Below, piece after piece: positions 19,691 through 27,417 of a stretch of 64,000 nt of DNA. The translations under genes and the position numbers were made by a program. How positions within the stretch are numbered: position 1 is the first letter of the stretch; each line of letters begins with the position of its first letter. Under the pieces are notes generated by a model. The model searched no databases, was not told where the DNA came from, and worked only from the letters and a program-made list of their open reading frames with translations. This DNA comes from Halothiobacillus sp. Lineage in GTDB: Bacteria > Pseudomonadota > Gammaproteobacteria > JAAZVP01. The stretch spans positions 1-64,000 of the forward strand of contig JAAZVP010000004.1 of assembly GCA_018623495.1 (NCBI GenBank). The letters run 5' to 3'.

Positions 19691-20689
19691 TCAGTCCCCG
19701 GCTGGCTGGAGCATGCCCTCGACCAGCGGCAGGCCGAGGACGTGCAGCGCGCCCAGCGGCGTGGTCAGGGCGCGGGCGTCCAGGGAGATCACCTCGCGTT
19801 CGGGGAAGGCGTCGGCGAGGAGCCGTCGGGCCGGTTCGTCGGCGGGATCCGCGAACGCCGGGACGATGACCCGTTCGTTGGTCACCAGGAACTGGGTGTA
19901 GCTGGCCGGCAGGGGCGAGCCGTCGGCCGCGGCCACCGGCCGCTCGGGCCGGGGCAGGGCCAGACGCTGGAAAGGCCGGTCGTCGGGATCGCGCAGCGCG
20001 GCGATCTCCGTGGCCAGCGCCGGGTCATCCACGTGGGCGATGCACTGGCGGCCGACGAAGCGCGCCAGCAGGTCGACCCGCCCGCCGCTGGCATCGCCGG
20101 ACGGCCCGTCGGCTTCCAGCCAGAGCACGTGGCGATGGCGGAAGAAGCTGGTGAGCATGGCCTCCATCGGCCGCGGCGTGCCGATGCGCTCGGGAATCGA
20201 GCCGCGATGCATCAGCAGGCTGTCGTCGCCGTTGGTCTCCACGGCCGCCGGCGAGAGCTCGAAGTTGAGCCGGCTGATGCGGATATCGGGGCGCAGCCGG
20301 CCGCAGCCGTGGAGCTGCTGGCTGAAGTGACGCTCCAGCGGGCTCCACGGGCCGAGCGCCCCCGCCCGTGACTGGAAGGCCAGCAGGTGGGGCTGGTCGC
20401 CCATCAGCACCGTCTGTGGGCCGAACAGGCGCATCAGGCTCGAGCCGACGGGCAGCTCCAGCCATTCCACGTCGGCGGTGGCGCCCAGGGCCCTCTCGGC
20501 ATCCGCGCGCCGTTCGTGGTCGCCGCAGACCAGGAGGACGGGCTGGTCGGCCGCGACCGTCCGGATCAGCTCCGCCATGCTTCGGCGGGCGGCGTCGGTG
20601 TCCTCGAAGCCGGTGCCCGGCCAGACGAAAAGCAGGGCGTCCTGCCGCGCCCAGGTGGCGGGCAGGTGCCCGAGCGAGCGTTGTTTCAT
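19691..20689 (-). CDS. Agmatine/peptidylarginine deiminase-fold protein lacking catalytic residues
   Basis: A 332-residue protein with the agmatine deiminase family layout: ATWARQDALLFVWP at the start, AVETNGDDSLL at 149-159, RVDLLARFV at 204-212 and ASYTQFLVTNERVIVPAFADP at 262-282. The active site is not conserved. The usual MRDTGP is MRLFGP (86-91), the His of DGHVD is Arg204, and the catalytic Cys of the GG-HC motif is Val317 in LGALHVLGL. It is therefore probably not a deiminase; a binding or regulatory role is conceivable but unproven. It is full length with good codon use, so not an obvious pseudogene. It lies 10 bases after the BamE-like gene on the same strand. Confidence 0.72.
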   Translation of the reverse strand: MKQRSLGHLPATWARQDALLFVWPGTGFEDTDAARRSMAELIRTVAADQPVLLVCGDHERRADAERALGATADVEWLELPVGSSLMRLFGPQTVLMGDQPHLLAFQSRAGALGPWSPLERHFSQQLHGCGRLRPDIRISRLNFELSPAAVETNGDDSLLMHRGSIPERIGTPRPMEAMLTSFFRHRHVLWLEADGPSGDASGGRVDLLARFVGRQCIAHVDDPALATEIAALRDPDDRPFQRLALPRPERPVAAADGSPLPASYTQFLVTNERVIVPAFADPADEPARRLLADAFPEREVISLDARALTTPLGALHVLGLPLVEGMLQPAGD

Positions 20690-20699
20690 GCCTCGGGAA

Positions 20700-21032
20700 T
20701 CAGGGGTCGGACTTGACGGGGTGGTGGCGTACCGCGTGGATGACGCTCCGGTTCTCGAAGTGGACGGTGAAGTCCTCGTAGACCCAGCGCGTGATCGGCG
20801 GGCGGATGGCCGAGTAGCCTCCGACGGCGGGCAGGCGCTCCTGCGGTTCGCCGAATTCCGCCCGGACCGCCTCCATGCTCATGCCCCGGCCGGGCAGGGG
20901 GCTCTCGGGCGTGGATTCGCTCACCAGCGGGCGCTTGTCCGGCATTTCCAGGGTCTCGGCTGCCGCGGGTCCGGCAAGCAGCAGCCAGGAGAGGGCCGCC
21001 GCGAGCGTCAGGGCATGGTCGATTCGGGTCAT
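20700..21032 (-). CDS. Small periplasmic protein, BamE/OmlA-like
   Basis: A 110-residue secreted protein. A signal peptide (LTLAAALSWLLLAGPAAA) is followed by a short domain, GMSMEAVRAEFGEPQERL then PPITRWVYEDFTVHFENRSVIHAV, which resembles the small beta-alpha SmpA/OmlA/BamE-like fold (a helix with G-E-P followed by W-x-Y strands). No lipobox cysteine is present, so it is probably soluble in the periplasm. Start ATG 21032 has AAAGGA at good spacing. It precedes the deiminase-like gene in an apparent operon. Exact role unknown. Confidence 0.7.
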   Translation of the reverse strand: MTRIDHALTLAAALSWLLLAGPAAAETLEMPDKRPLVSESTPESPLPGRGMSMEAVRAEFGEPQERLPAVGGYSAIRPPITRWVYEDFTVHFENRSVIHAVRHHPVKSDP

Positions 21033-21072
21033 GACAGTTCCTTTGATGCGGTACGATGCTCTGCCCACCAAG

Positions 21073-21081
21073 ACTATATCA
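21073..21081 (-). promoter_or_regulatory. Extended -10 promoter candidate for the BamE-like gene
   Basis: On the minus strand the sequence reads TGATATAGT: an extended -10 (TG-n) followed by TATAGT, one mismatch from TATAAT, in otherwise GC-rich DNA, about 40 bases before the ATG. No good -35 is visible, which is common for extended -10 promoters. Confidence 0.45.
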
Positions 21082-21122
21082 TTCACCCGGCATTGCCACC
21101 GGCTGCCGGTCCCGGATTGGCC

Positions 21123-21830
21123 ATGCACTACCATCCGCCCCTGATCCCGGGTCGCCTGCTGCGTCGCTACAAGCGCTTTCTCGCCGACGTGGCGCTCGCC
21201 GACGGCCGCGAGGTGACCGCCCACTGCGCCAACACCGGGGCCATGACCGGGCTGGCCGAGCCGGGGATGCGCGTCTGGCTGCACGACAGTGGCAACCCGA
21301 AGCGCAAGCACCCGCTGAGCTGGGAGCTGGTCGAGCCGCGTCCCGGCGTGCTGGCCCACGTCAACACCAGCCGCAGCAACGCCCTGGCCGCCGAGGCCCT
21401 GGAGAACGGGCGCATCCCCGAGCTGGCCGGCTACCCGGTGATGCGCCGCGAGGTGCGCACGGGTGCATCGGGCAGCCGGCTGGATTTTCTGCTCGCGGGC
21501 CGGGGCAGGGCGGACTGCTACCTCGAGGTCAAGCACCTCACCCTGCAGACCGGGGCGGGCCACGGCGCGTTCCCGGACGCGGTCACCCGGCGGGGTCGGC
21601 GCCACCTGGAGGAGCTCGCCGGGCGGGTCGCCGGGGGCCAGCGGGCGGTCCTGCTCTTCTGCGTGGCCCGCACGGACGTGGAGTCGGTCGGCCCGGCGCA
21701 CGCGATCGATCCCGATTACGCCCGGGCGTTCGACGACGCCTGGGCCGCCGGCGTCGAGGTGCTGGCCCGGCGCCTGGAGATCGGGAAAAATCGGGTTTTC
21801 CTGTTACGGCCGGTGCCCGTAACGGGTTAG
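21123..21830 (+). CDS. sfsA: SfsA DNA/RNA nuclease family protein
   Basis: Sugar fermentation stimulation protein A, a PD-(D/E)XK-type nuclease-fold protein whose cellular role is poorly defined. The 235-residue product aligns along its length with E. coli SfsA: RYKRFLADV near the start, HCANTGAMTGL, the active-site-like SRLDFLLAG and CYLEVKHLTL, then FPDAVTRRGRRHLEEL. ATG 21123 is used because MHYHPPL corresponds to the E. coli start; the track ORF extends upstream without support. It diverges from the BamE-like gene. Confidence 0.95.
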   Translation: MHYHPPLIPGRLLRRYKRFLADVALADGREVTAHCANTGAMTGLAEPGMRVWLHDSGNPKRKHPLSWELVEPRPGVLAHVNTSRSNALAAEALENGRIPELAGYPVMRREVRTGASGSRLDFLLAGRGRADCYLEVKHLTLQTGAGHGAFPDAVTRRGRRHLEELAGRVAGGQRAVLLFCVARTDVESVGPAHAIDPDYARAFDDAWAAGVEVLARRLEIGKNRVFLLRPVPVTG

Positions 21831-21933
21831 AATGCCCGCTTGCCCTGTGGATGGAATCGGCAGCCTGCCGCCAGCCGGGTGACGCATCCGACCCCCGGGG
21901 TGTCGTCCCGGGCGGTCTGCCAGAGGCGAAGAG

Positions 21934-23181
21934 ATGATCCGACCCTTCGAGCTATTCGTCGGCCTGCGCTACACGCGTGCCAAGCGGCGCAACCACTTCA
22001 TATCGTTCATCTCGGCGACGTCCATGCTGGGCATTACCGTGGGCGTGATGGCCCTGATCACGGTGATCTCGGTGATGAACGGCTTCGAGAAGGAATTGCG
22101 CGAGCGCATCCTCGGCATGGCCTCCCACGTGGTGGTTTCGGCCGGCAACGAGCGCCTCGAGGACTGGCTGGACGTCAGCCGCCGCGTGAATGGCCACGAG
22201 GCAGTGGAGGCCTCCGCCCCCTACGTCCAGGCCGAGGCCATGCTCGCCGCCCAGCCGCGGGTGAGCGGGGCGGTGGTGAGGGGGGTGCTGCCCACCCTGG
22301 AAGCCGGCGTCACCGACGTCGCCGACAACATGGTGGTCGGGCAGATGGACGACCTCCATGCCGGGGGCTACGGCATCGTCCTGGGGCGGGAGCTGGCCGC
22401 CCAGCTCGGGGTGACCCTGGGCGACCCGCTGATGTTGATCACCTCCAACGTCAGCGTCACCCCCATCGGTGCGTTGCTGCGCGAGCGGCGCTTCACCGTG
22501 GTGGGCATCTTCGAGGTGGGGATGTACGAGTACGATCGCGGCACCGCCTTCATCCACATGAGCGATGCCCAGAAGCTCTTCCGCATGGACGACGCGGTGA
22601 CCGGCGTGCGCCTGCGCCTGGACGAACTCTTCTCGGCCCCACGGGTGGCGCGCGAGCTGGGTTCCGAGCTCTCCGCCGAGCACTGGCTGCGCGACTGGAC
22701 CCAGCGCCACGCCAATTTCTTCCGCGCGGTGAAGACCGAGCGCACGGTGATGTTCGTGATCCTGGCGCTGATCGTTGCCGTGGCGGCCTTCAACATCGTC
22801 TCCACCCTGGTGATGGTGGTCACCGACAAGCAGTCCGACATCGCCATCCTGCGCACGCTGGGGGCCTCGCCACGATCGGTGATGGCGATCTTCATGATCC
22901 AGGGCACGCTCATCGGCGTGGTGGGCACGGTCCTGGGGTCGATCGCGGGGGTGACGCTGGCGCTCAACGTGGAGACGCTGGTGCCGGCGCTGGAGCAGCT
23001 GTTGGGCGTGCAGTTCCTCTCGCCGGACGTCTACTACATCTCCGAGCTGCCCTCCGAGCTGCACTGGGGCGACGTGGGCAGGATCGCGCTGCTGTCCTTC
23101 GGCCTTTCGCTGGTGGCCACCCTCTATCCCTCCTGGCGCGCGGCCCGGACCGAACCGGTGGAGGCGTTGCGCTATGAATGA
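21934..23181 (+). CDS. lolC: LolC/LolE-type lipoprotein-releasing permease
   Basis: Inner-membrane subunit of the ABC extractor that hands outer-membrane lipoproteins to LolA. At 415 residues it has family length with one N-terminal membrane helix ([27 protein letters not shown]), a large periplasmic domain, and three C-terminal helices ([21 protein letters not shown] onward) with [12 protein letters not shown], the conserved FtsX-domain motif. It overlaps lolD by eight bases (ATGAATGA). No lolE follows lolD, so the complex may use a single LolC/E-type subunit unless a second gene lies elsewhere. Confidence 0.95.
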   Translation: MIRPFELFVGLRYTRAKRRNHFISFISATSMLGITVGVMALITVISVMNGFEKELRERILGMASHVVVSAGNERLEDWLDVSRRVNGHEAVEASAPYVQAEAMLAAQPRVSGAVVRGVLPTLEAGVTDVADNMVVGQMDDLHAGGYGIVLGRELAAQLGVTLGDPLMLITSNVSVTPIGALLRERRFTVVGIFEVGMYEYDRGTAFIHMSDAQKLFRMDDAVTGVRLRLDELFSAPRVARELGSELSAEHWLRDWTQRHANFFRAVKTERTVMFVILALIVAVAAFNIVSTLVMVVTDKQSDIAILRTLGASPRSVMAIFMIQGTLIGVVGTVLGSIAGVTLALNVETLVPALEQLLGVQFLSPDVYYISELPSELHWGDVGRIALLSFGLSLVATLYPSWRAARTEPVEALRYE

Positions 23182-23905
23182 CACCTATCTCGGCGGGCCG
23201 GTGGTGGAGTGCCGTGCGCTGACCCGCTCGTTCACCGACGCGGGCCACCGGGTCACGGTGCTGCGGGGCGTGAACCTGGCCGTGGCACGCGGCGAGCGCG
23301 TGGCCATCGTGGGCACCTCGGGGGCCGGCAAGAGCAGCCTGCTGCACCTGATGGGCGGGCTCGACACGCCCACCAGCGGGCAGGTGCGGGTGGCCGGGCA
23401 GGATATCAGCCGCCTGTCGGGCGGCGAGCGGGGCCGGCTGCGCAACCGCAGCCTCGGCTTCGTTTACCAGTTCCACCACCTGCTGCCCGAGTTCAGCGTG
23501 GTGGAGAACGTCGCCATGCCCCTGCTGGTCCGCCGCGAGGGGGTCCACCGGGCCCGCCAGAAGGCCACCACGCTGCTCGAGCGGGTGGGGCTGACCTCGC
23601 GCCTGGATCACAAGCCCGGCGAGATCTCCGGCGGCGAGCGCCAGCGGGTGGCCATTGCCCGGGCCCTGGTGAACGACCCCCTGTGCGTGCTCGCCGACGA
23701 GCCCACCGGCAACCTCGACCCGGCCACCGCCGATTCGGTCTACCAGCTGATGATGCGGCTCAACCGCGACCTCGGGACCAGTATCGTCACCGTCACCCAC
23801 GACATGGACCTGGCGCGGCGCATGGACCGGGTACTGCGGATGAGCGGGGGCTACCTGGAGGAACTCAGCCCCGACGACGTTCGCGCCGGGAGCGCAGCTG
23901 GCTGA
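23174..23905 (+). CDS. lolD: LolD lipoprotein-releasing ATPase
   Basis: ATPase of the Lol extractor, 243 residues. Walker A is [12 protein letters not shown], the ABC signature is [15 protein letters not shown] and Walker B is [33 protein letters not shown] is the LolD-characteristic Q-loop region. Its 3' end overlaps the convergent DUF2062 gene by 41 bases. Confidence 0.96.
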   Translation: MNDTYLGGPVVECRALTRSFTDAGHRVTVLRGVNLAVARGERVAIVGTSGAGKSSLLHLMGGLDTPTSGQVRVAGQDISRLSGGERGRLRNRSLGFVYQFHHLLPEFSVVENVAMPLLVRREGVHRARQKATTLLERVGLTSRLDHKPGEISGGERQRVAIARALVNDPLCVLADEPTGNLDPATADSVYQLMMRLNRDLGTSIVTVTHDMDLARRMDRVLRMSGGYLEELSPDDVRAGSAAG

Positions 23906-24383
23906 TCACCGCCAGCCGCCAGGACAGCCGCACGCCGAAATACCCCGCCAGTGACACCACCGGCGCGATCATCAGCGCTCCCAGCCAGAGCGGCACCCAG
24001 ATCTGGCTGAGCACGGCGATGAACCAGTCGAGGTTCATCCGCTCGGGCATCCCCAGGGGCTCCCAGCCCAGCACCCAGCATCCCAGCCGGTAGGCCGAGT
24101 AGAAGGTCGGCGGCATGGTCAGCGGATTGGTCACCCACACCAGGATGGCCGCCAGCGGCAGGTTCACCCGGAAGATCAGTGCCAGCGTCGCGGCGAACAG
24201 CATCTGCGCCGGCATGGGCAGCATGGCGGTGAACAGGCCGGCGGCGAAGGCCCCGGCCACCGAGCGGCGGTTGAGGTGCCAGAGGGCGGGGTCGTGCAGG
24301 CGGTGGCCGAGCATGCCGAGCAGGCGGTGCTCACGCACGTAGTCGGCCGAGGGGGCCATGCGTCGGAAGAACTTGCGCGGCAT
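23865..24383 (-). CDS. DUF2062 membrane protein
   Basis: A 172-residue inner-membrane protein. [22 protein letters not shown] and [19 protein letters not shown] are the two conserved DUF2062 motifs, each in a hydrophobic segment. The role is unknown; the gene is often found next to comEC and lolCD in gammaproteobacteria, as here. It runs opposite to both neighbours, overlapping lolD convergently and facing away from comEC. Confidence 0.9.
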   Translation of the reverse strand: MPRKFFRRMAPSADYVREHRLLGMLGHRLHDPALWHLNRRSVAGAFAAGLFTAMLPMPAQMLFAATLALIFRVNLPLAAILVWVTNPLTMPPTFYSAYRLGCWVLGWEPLGMPERMNLDWFIAVLSQIWVPLWLGALMIAPVVSLAGYFGVRLSWRLAVISQLRSRRERRRG

Positions 24384-24533
24384 GTCGCGTGGGAACCTCT
24401 GTACGAACCCCGTGTGCCGGACCGCCGGCGGGTCTAGACTCCGGGGAACCCGGGCCTGCGCCGAGCCGCCGGTTTTCCGCGGCGGTCCCGATGGAATCGG
24501 CTCGCCCCGAGTCTACACGGAGGTTGTGAAGCC

Positions 24534-26813
24534 TTGCTGACACGCGCCCTGGCGATGCTCGTCGGCACCCTGGCAGCCCTCTGGCTGGCACCGTTCAACC
24601 GGGGTGCGGGGTTTTTGCTGGCGCTGCCCCTGTTGCTGATCGGCGCCCGGCGGGGCTCCGTGCCGCTCTCCTGGCTGGCCTTCGGCTGCCTCTGGGCCGG
24701 GCTGGTGGTGGCGATCGCGGGCCCTCGGCCACTGCCGCCCGGGCTCGAGGGACGCGACCTGGCCGTGACCGGGCGCATCGCCACCATTCCCGACGAGCGC
24801 TCCTACGCTAGCCGATTCGTGCTCGAGGTCAACCACGGGCGCACCGCGGTCACGCTCCCCGACCGCCTGCGCCTGAGCTGGTACGGCGAGCCGCCCGTGC
24901 TGCGCGCGGGTGATCGCTGGCGGCTCACGGTGCGCCTCCAGCGCCCCCACGGCTTCGTCAATCCCGCCGGCTTCGACTACGAGCGCTGGCTCTACCGCCA
25001 GGGCATCGGGGCCACCGGCTACGTCCGCGCCTCGCCGGAGAACCGGCGCCTCGACTACGCGGGCTGGCGACTGGTCGCGCTGCGCGGCCGGCTGCTCGAA
25101 GCCCTGCGCGCCGAGCTCCCCGACACCCGCGCGGCGGGCCTGGTGCCCGCCCTGGCCCTCGGTTACCGCGGGGACATCCCCGGGGCGCTGTGGGAGGTCC
25201 TGATCCGCACGGGGACCAATCACCTGGTGGCCATTTCCGGCCTGCACGTGGGCATGGTGTTCGGTGCCGTGTTCTTTCTCGCCCGTGGCCTCTGGGGCGC
25301 GCTGCCGAGGGCGGCGCTGGCCCTGCCGGCCCCCGTGGCGGCGGCGCTCGCGGGCTGGTCGGCCGCGCTCGCCTACGCGGCCCTGGCGGGGTTCGCGGTG
25401 CCCACGCGCCGGGCGCTGGTGATGCTCGGCGTGCTGGTGGCGGTGATCGTCCTCAGGCGCCGGGTGCGGCCGGGTGACGGCCTGGGCATGGCCCTGGCGG
25501 CCGTCCTGCTGGCCGATCCCCCGAGCGTGCTCGATGCCGGCTTCTGGCTTTCCTTCGTCGCCGTGGCCGTGATCCTCTGGGCGGTGGCCGGCCGGCGTCG
25601 CCATGCCCTGGCCGACTGGGGGCGTGTCCAGTGGGCCGCGGCGGCGGGCCTCGGTCCGCTCACCCTGGCGCTCTTCCAGCGGGCCTCGCTGGTGGCACCG
25701 CTGGTCAATGTCGTGGCGGTGCCCGCGGTCGCCTTCGCCGTGTTGCCGCTGGTGCTCCTCGGTACCCTGGCCCTGCTGGTCGCCCCGGCCCTGGCGGGTA
25801 TCCCCCTGGCCCTGGCCGTGCACCTGCTGGAGATCGGCACGGGGCTTCTCCAGGCCGTGGCGGACTGGCCGCTGGCGGCGCATTCCGGTCGTGCCCCCAC
25901 GCTGTGGCTGCTGTTCCCCATGGCCGTCGGCGTGGCGTGGTTACTGGCGCCGCGGGGCGTCCCCGGGCGCGCGCTCGCGCCCCTGTTGGTCGTCCTGCCG
26001 CTGCTGACCGGGCCGCCCCGTCCGGCCGCGGGCACCGCGCGGGTGACCCTGCTGGACGTGGGCCAGGGCATGGCGCTGGTGGTGGAGACGCGGACGCACG
26101 CGCTGCTCTTCGATGCCGGCCCGCGGTTCTCGCCCGCGCTGGATGCCGGCGAGGCGGCGGTGGTCCCCTTCCTGCGCCAGCGCGGCATCCGCCGGCTGGA
26201 CGGGGTGGTGATCAGCAACGGCGACAGCGACCATGCCGGTGGACTGGGGGCCGTGCGCCGCGCGGTGGCCACCGGCTGGTTGCGCAGCGGCGAGCCGTCC
26301 GCGGTGGCCGGTAGCGCCCCCTGTGTCGCCGGCCAGTCCTGGAACTGGGACGGCGTCTCGTTCCGGGTCCTGCACCCTGCGGAGGGGTTCGTGGGTGAGG
26401 CCAACGACCGTTCCTGCGTGTTGCTCGTGGCGGCCGGTGGTCGGCGCCTGCTGGTCACTGGCGACATCGAGGCGGCCGCCGAGAAGGCATTGCTGGCCAG
26501 GGGGGTGGATCTCGGGGCCGGGGTGATCACCATGCCCCACCACGGCAGCCGGAGCTCGTCGACACCGGCGTTTCTCGACCGCGTCTCGCCCTCGCTCGCG
26601 CTGGTGTCGGTGGGCTACCGCAACCGCTATGGCCATCCCGACCCGGCCGTGGTCCGGCGCTACCGGGAGCGGGGCGTGGCGATCCGCCGCACCGACCGCT
26701 GCGGGGCGATCACCCTGACGCTGGGGGCGGACGAGCCGGAGCCGGAATGCGCCCGCTCGCAACGCTACCCCTGGCGCGCCCTCAGCCCGCCTCCAGCGAC
26801 TGGAGCTCGCTGA
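24534..26813 (+). CDS. comEC: ComEC/Rec2 DNA uptake channel protein
   Basis: Inner-membrane channel for single-stranded DNA in natural transformation. It has an N-terminal domain with OB-like region (residues about 55-130), the competence domain with many helices including HLVAISGLHVGMVF and FAVPTRRALVM, and a C-terminal metallo-beta-lactamase-like domain (VTLLDVGQGMALVV, DSDHAGGL, LLVTGDIE, MPHHGSRSSS). In the metal-binding loop the usual H-x-D-x-DH is NGDSDH, so the first His is Asn. TTG 24534 is the start, preceded by GGAGG. At 759 residues it is full length. The 3' end overlaps the convergent unknown gene. Confidence 0.94.
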   Translation: MLTRALAMLVGTLAALWLAPFNRGAGFLLALPLLLIGARRGSVPLSWLAFGCLWAGLVVAIAGPRPLPPGLEGRDLAVTGRIATIPDERSYASRFVLEVNHGRTAVTLPDRLRLSWYGEPPVLRAGDRWRLTVRLQRPHGFVNPAGFDYERWLYRQGIGATGYVRASPENRRLDYAGWRLVALRGRLLEALRAELPDTRAAGLVPALALGYRGDIPGALWEVLIRTGTNHLVAISGLHVGMVFGAVFFLARGLWGALPRAALALPAPVAAALAGWSAALAYAALAGFAVPTRRALVMLGVLVAVIVLRRRVRPGDGLGMALAAVLLADPPSVLDAGFWLSFVAVAVILWAVAGRRRHALADWGRVQWAAAAGLGPLTLALFQRASLVAPLVNVVAVPAVAFAVLPLVLLGTLALLVAPALAGIPLALAVHLLEIGTGLLQAVADWPLAAHSGRAPTLWLLFPMAVGVAWLLAPRGVPGRALAPLLVVLPLLTGPPRPAAGTARVTLLDVGQGMALVVETRTHALLFDAGPRFSPALDAGEAAVVPFLRQRGIRRLDGVVISNGDSDHAGGLGAVRRAVATGWLRSGEPSAVAGSAPCVAGQSWNWDGVSFRVLHPAEGFVGEANDRSCVLLVAAGGRRLLVTGDIEAAAEKALLARGVDLGAGVITMPHHGSRSSSTPAFLDRVSPSLALVSVGYRNRYGHPDPAVVRRYRERGVAIRRTDRCGAITLTLGADEPEPECARSQRYPWRALSPPPATGAR

Positions 26814-27318
26814 GCACGTTGCCGAGCAGTTGCCGCTGCCGGCCGCCGATCCCCTCGGCCAGGCGCTCGTGGTCGCGTTCGCCTTCCACCATCCGGATCA
26901 GTCGCTCGCCCAGCGGGTTGTCGCCGGCGCCGTTCTCCAGGCTCGCCGAGATGGCGGCGACGGCCTCGAGCGCCTCGTGCTCGCCCCGGGTGGCCTCGAA
27001 GACCATGGCCGCGATCATCGGTGCCGCCTGCGCGGGATCCGGCGCCGCGTCGGGATCGGGCAGGGTGGCCGGGTCCTCGATCCCGCGCTGCACCGCCGCG
27101 ACGATCACCCGGTCCTCCTCGTCGAGCCGGTCCGTGTCGCCGGCCTCGCCGGCGATCAGCCCGTCCAGGGTTGCCACCAGTGCCTCCCAGCCGTCCTCGG
27201 CCATCTGGTCGAGCGTGTCGCGCACGCCGTCCGCCGAACCCTCCCGGGCCGCTTGGGCGCAGGCACGGATGAGCCCGGCATGGGTGGCGATGATCTGCTT
27301 TTCCAGGTCGGGTTCCAT
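26782..27318 (-). CDS. Hypothetical acidic protein
   Basis: Not a recognised family. The 178-residue product is strongly acidic and probably helical (for example DTLDQMAEDGWEALVATLDG and LGERLIRMVEGERDHERLAEG), with no signal peptide or membrane helix, so it is likely cytoplasmic. ATG 27318 is preceded by GGAGG. It overlaps the comEC 3' end by 32 bases and lies 99 bases downstream of valS on the same strand, separated by a REP-like repeat. Confidence 0.6.
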   Translation of the reverse strand: MEPDLEKQIIATHAGLIRACAQAAREGSADGVRDTLDQMAEDGWEALVATLDGLIAGEAGDTDRLDEEDRVIVAAVQRGIEDPATLPDPDAAPDPAQAAPMIAAMVFEATRGEHEALEAVAAISASLENGAGDNPLGERLIRMVEGERDHERLAEGIGGRQRQLLGNVLSELQSLEAG

Positions 27319-27331
27319 TGCTCCTCCGGAG

Positions 27332-27413
27332 AGCTGGAAGCCGGAAGCTTGAAGACGGGGGAGCCCTCATTCTGTGGCCCTTATTCCAGCTTCGAGCTTC
27401 AAGCTGTCAGCTT
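27332..27413. repeat. REP-like palindromic repeat downstream of valS
   Basis: Two imperfect inverted arms, AGCTGGAAGCCGGAAGCTTG (27333 onward) and TTCCAGCTTCGAGCTTCAAG (27384 onward), surround a spacer of about 30 bases in the valS-26782 gap. The AGCTTGAAGCTGGAAG vocabulary is typical of extragenic palindromic repeats in gammaproteobacteria. It could stabilise or terminate the valS transcript. Whether it recurs in the genome cannot be seen here. Confidence 0.55.
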
Positions 27414-27417
27414 GTTT

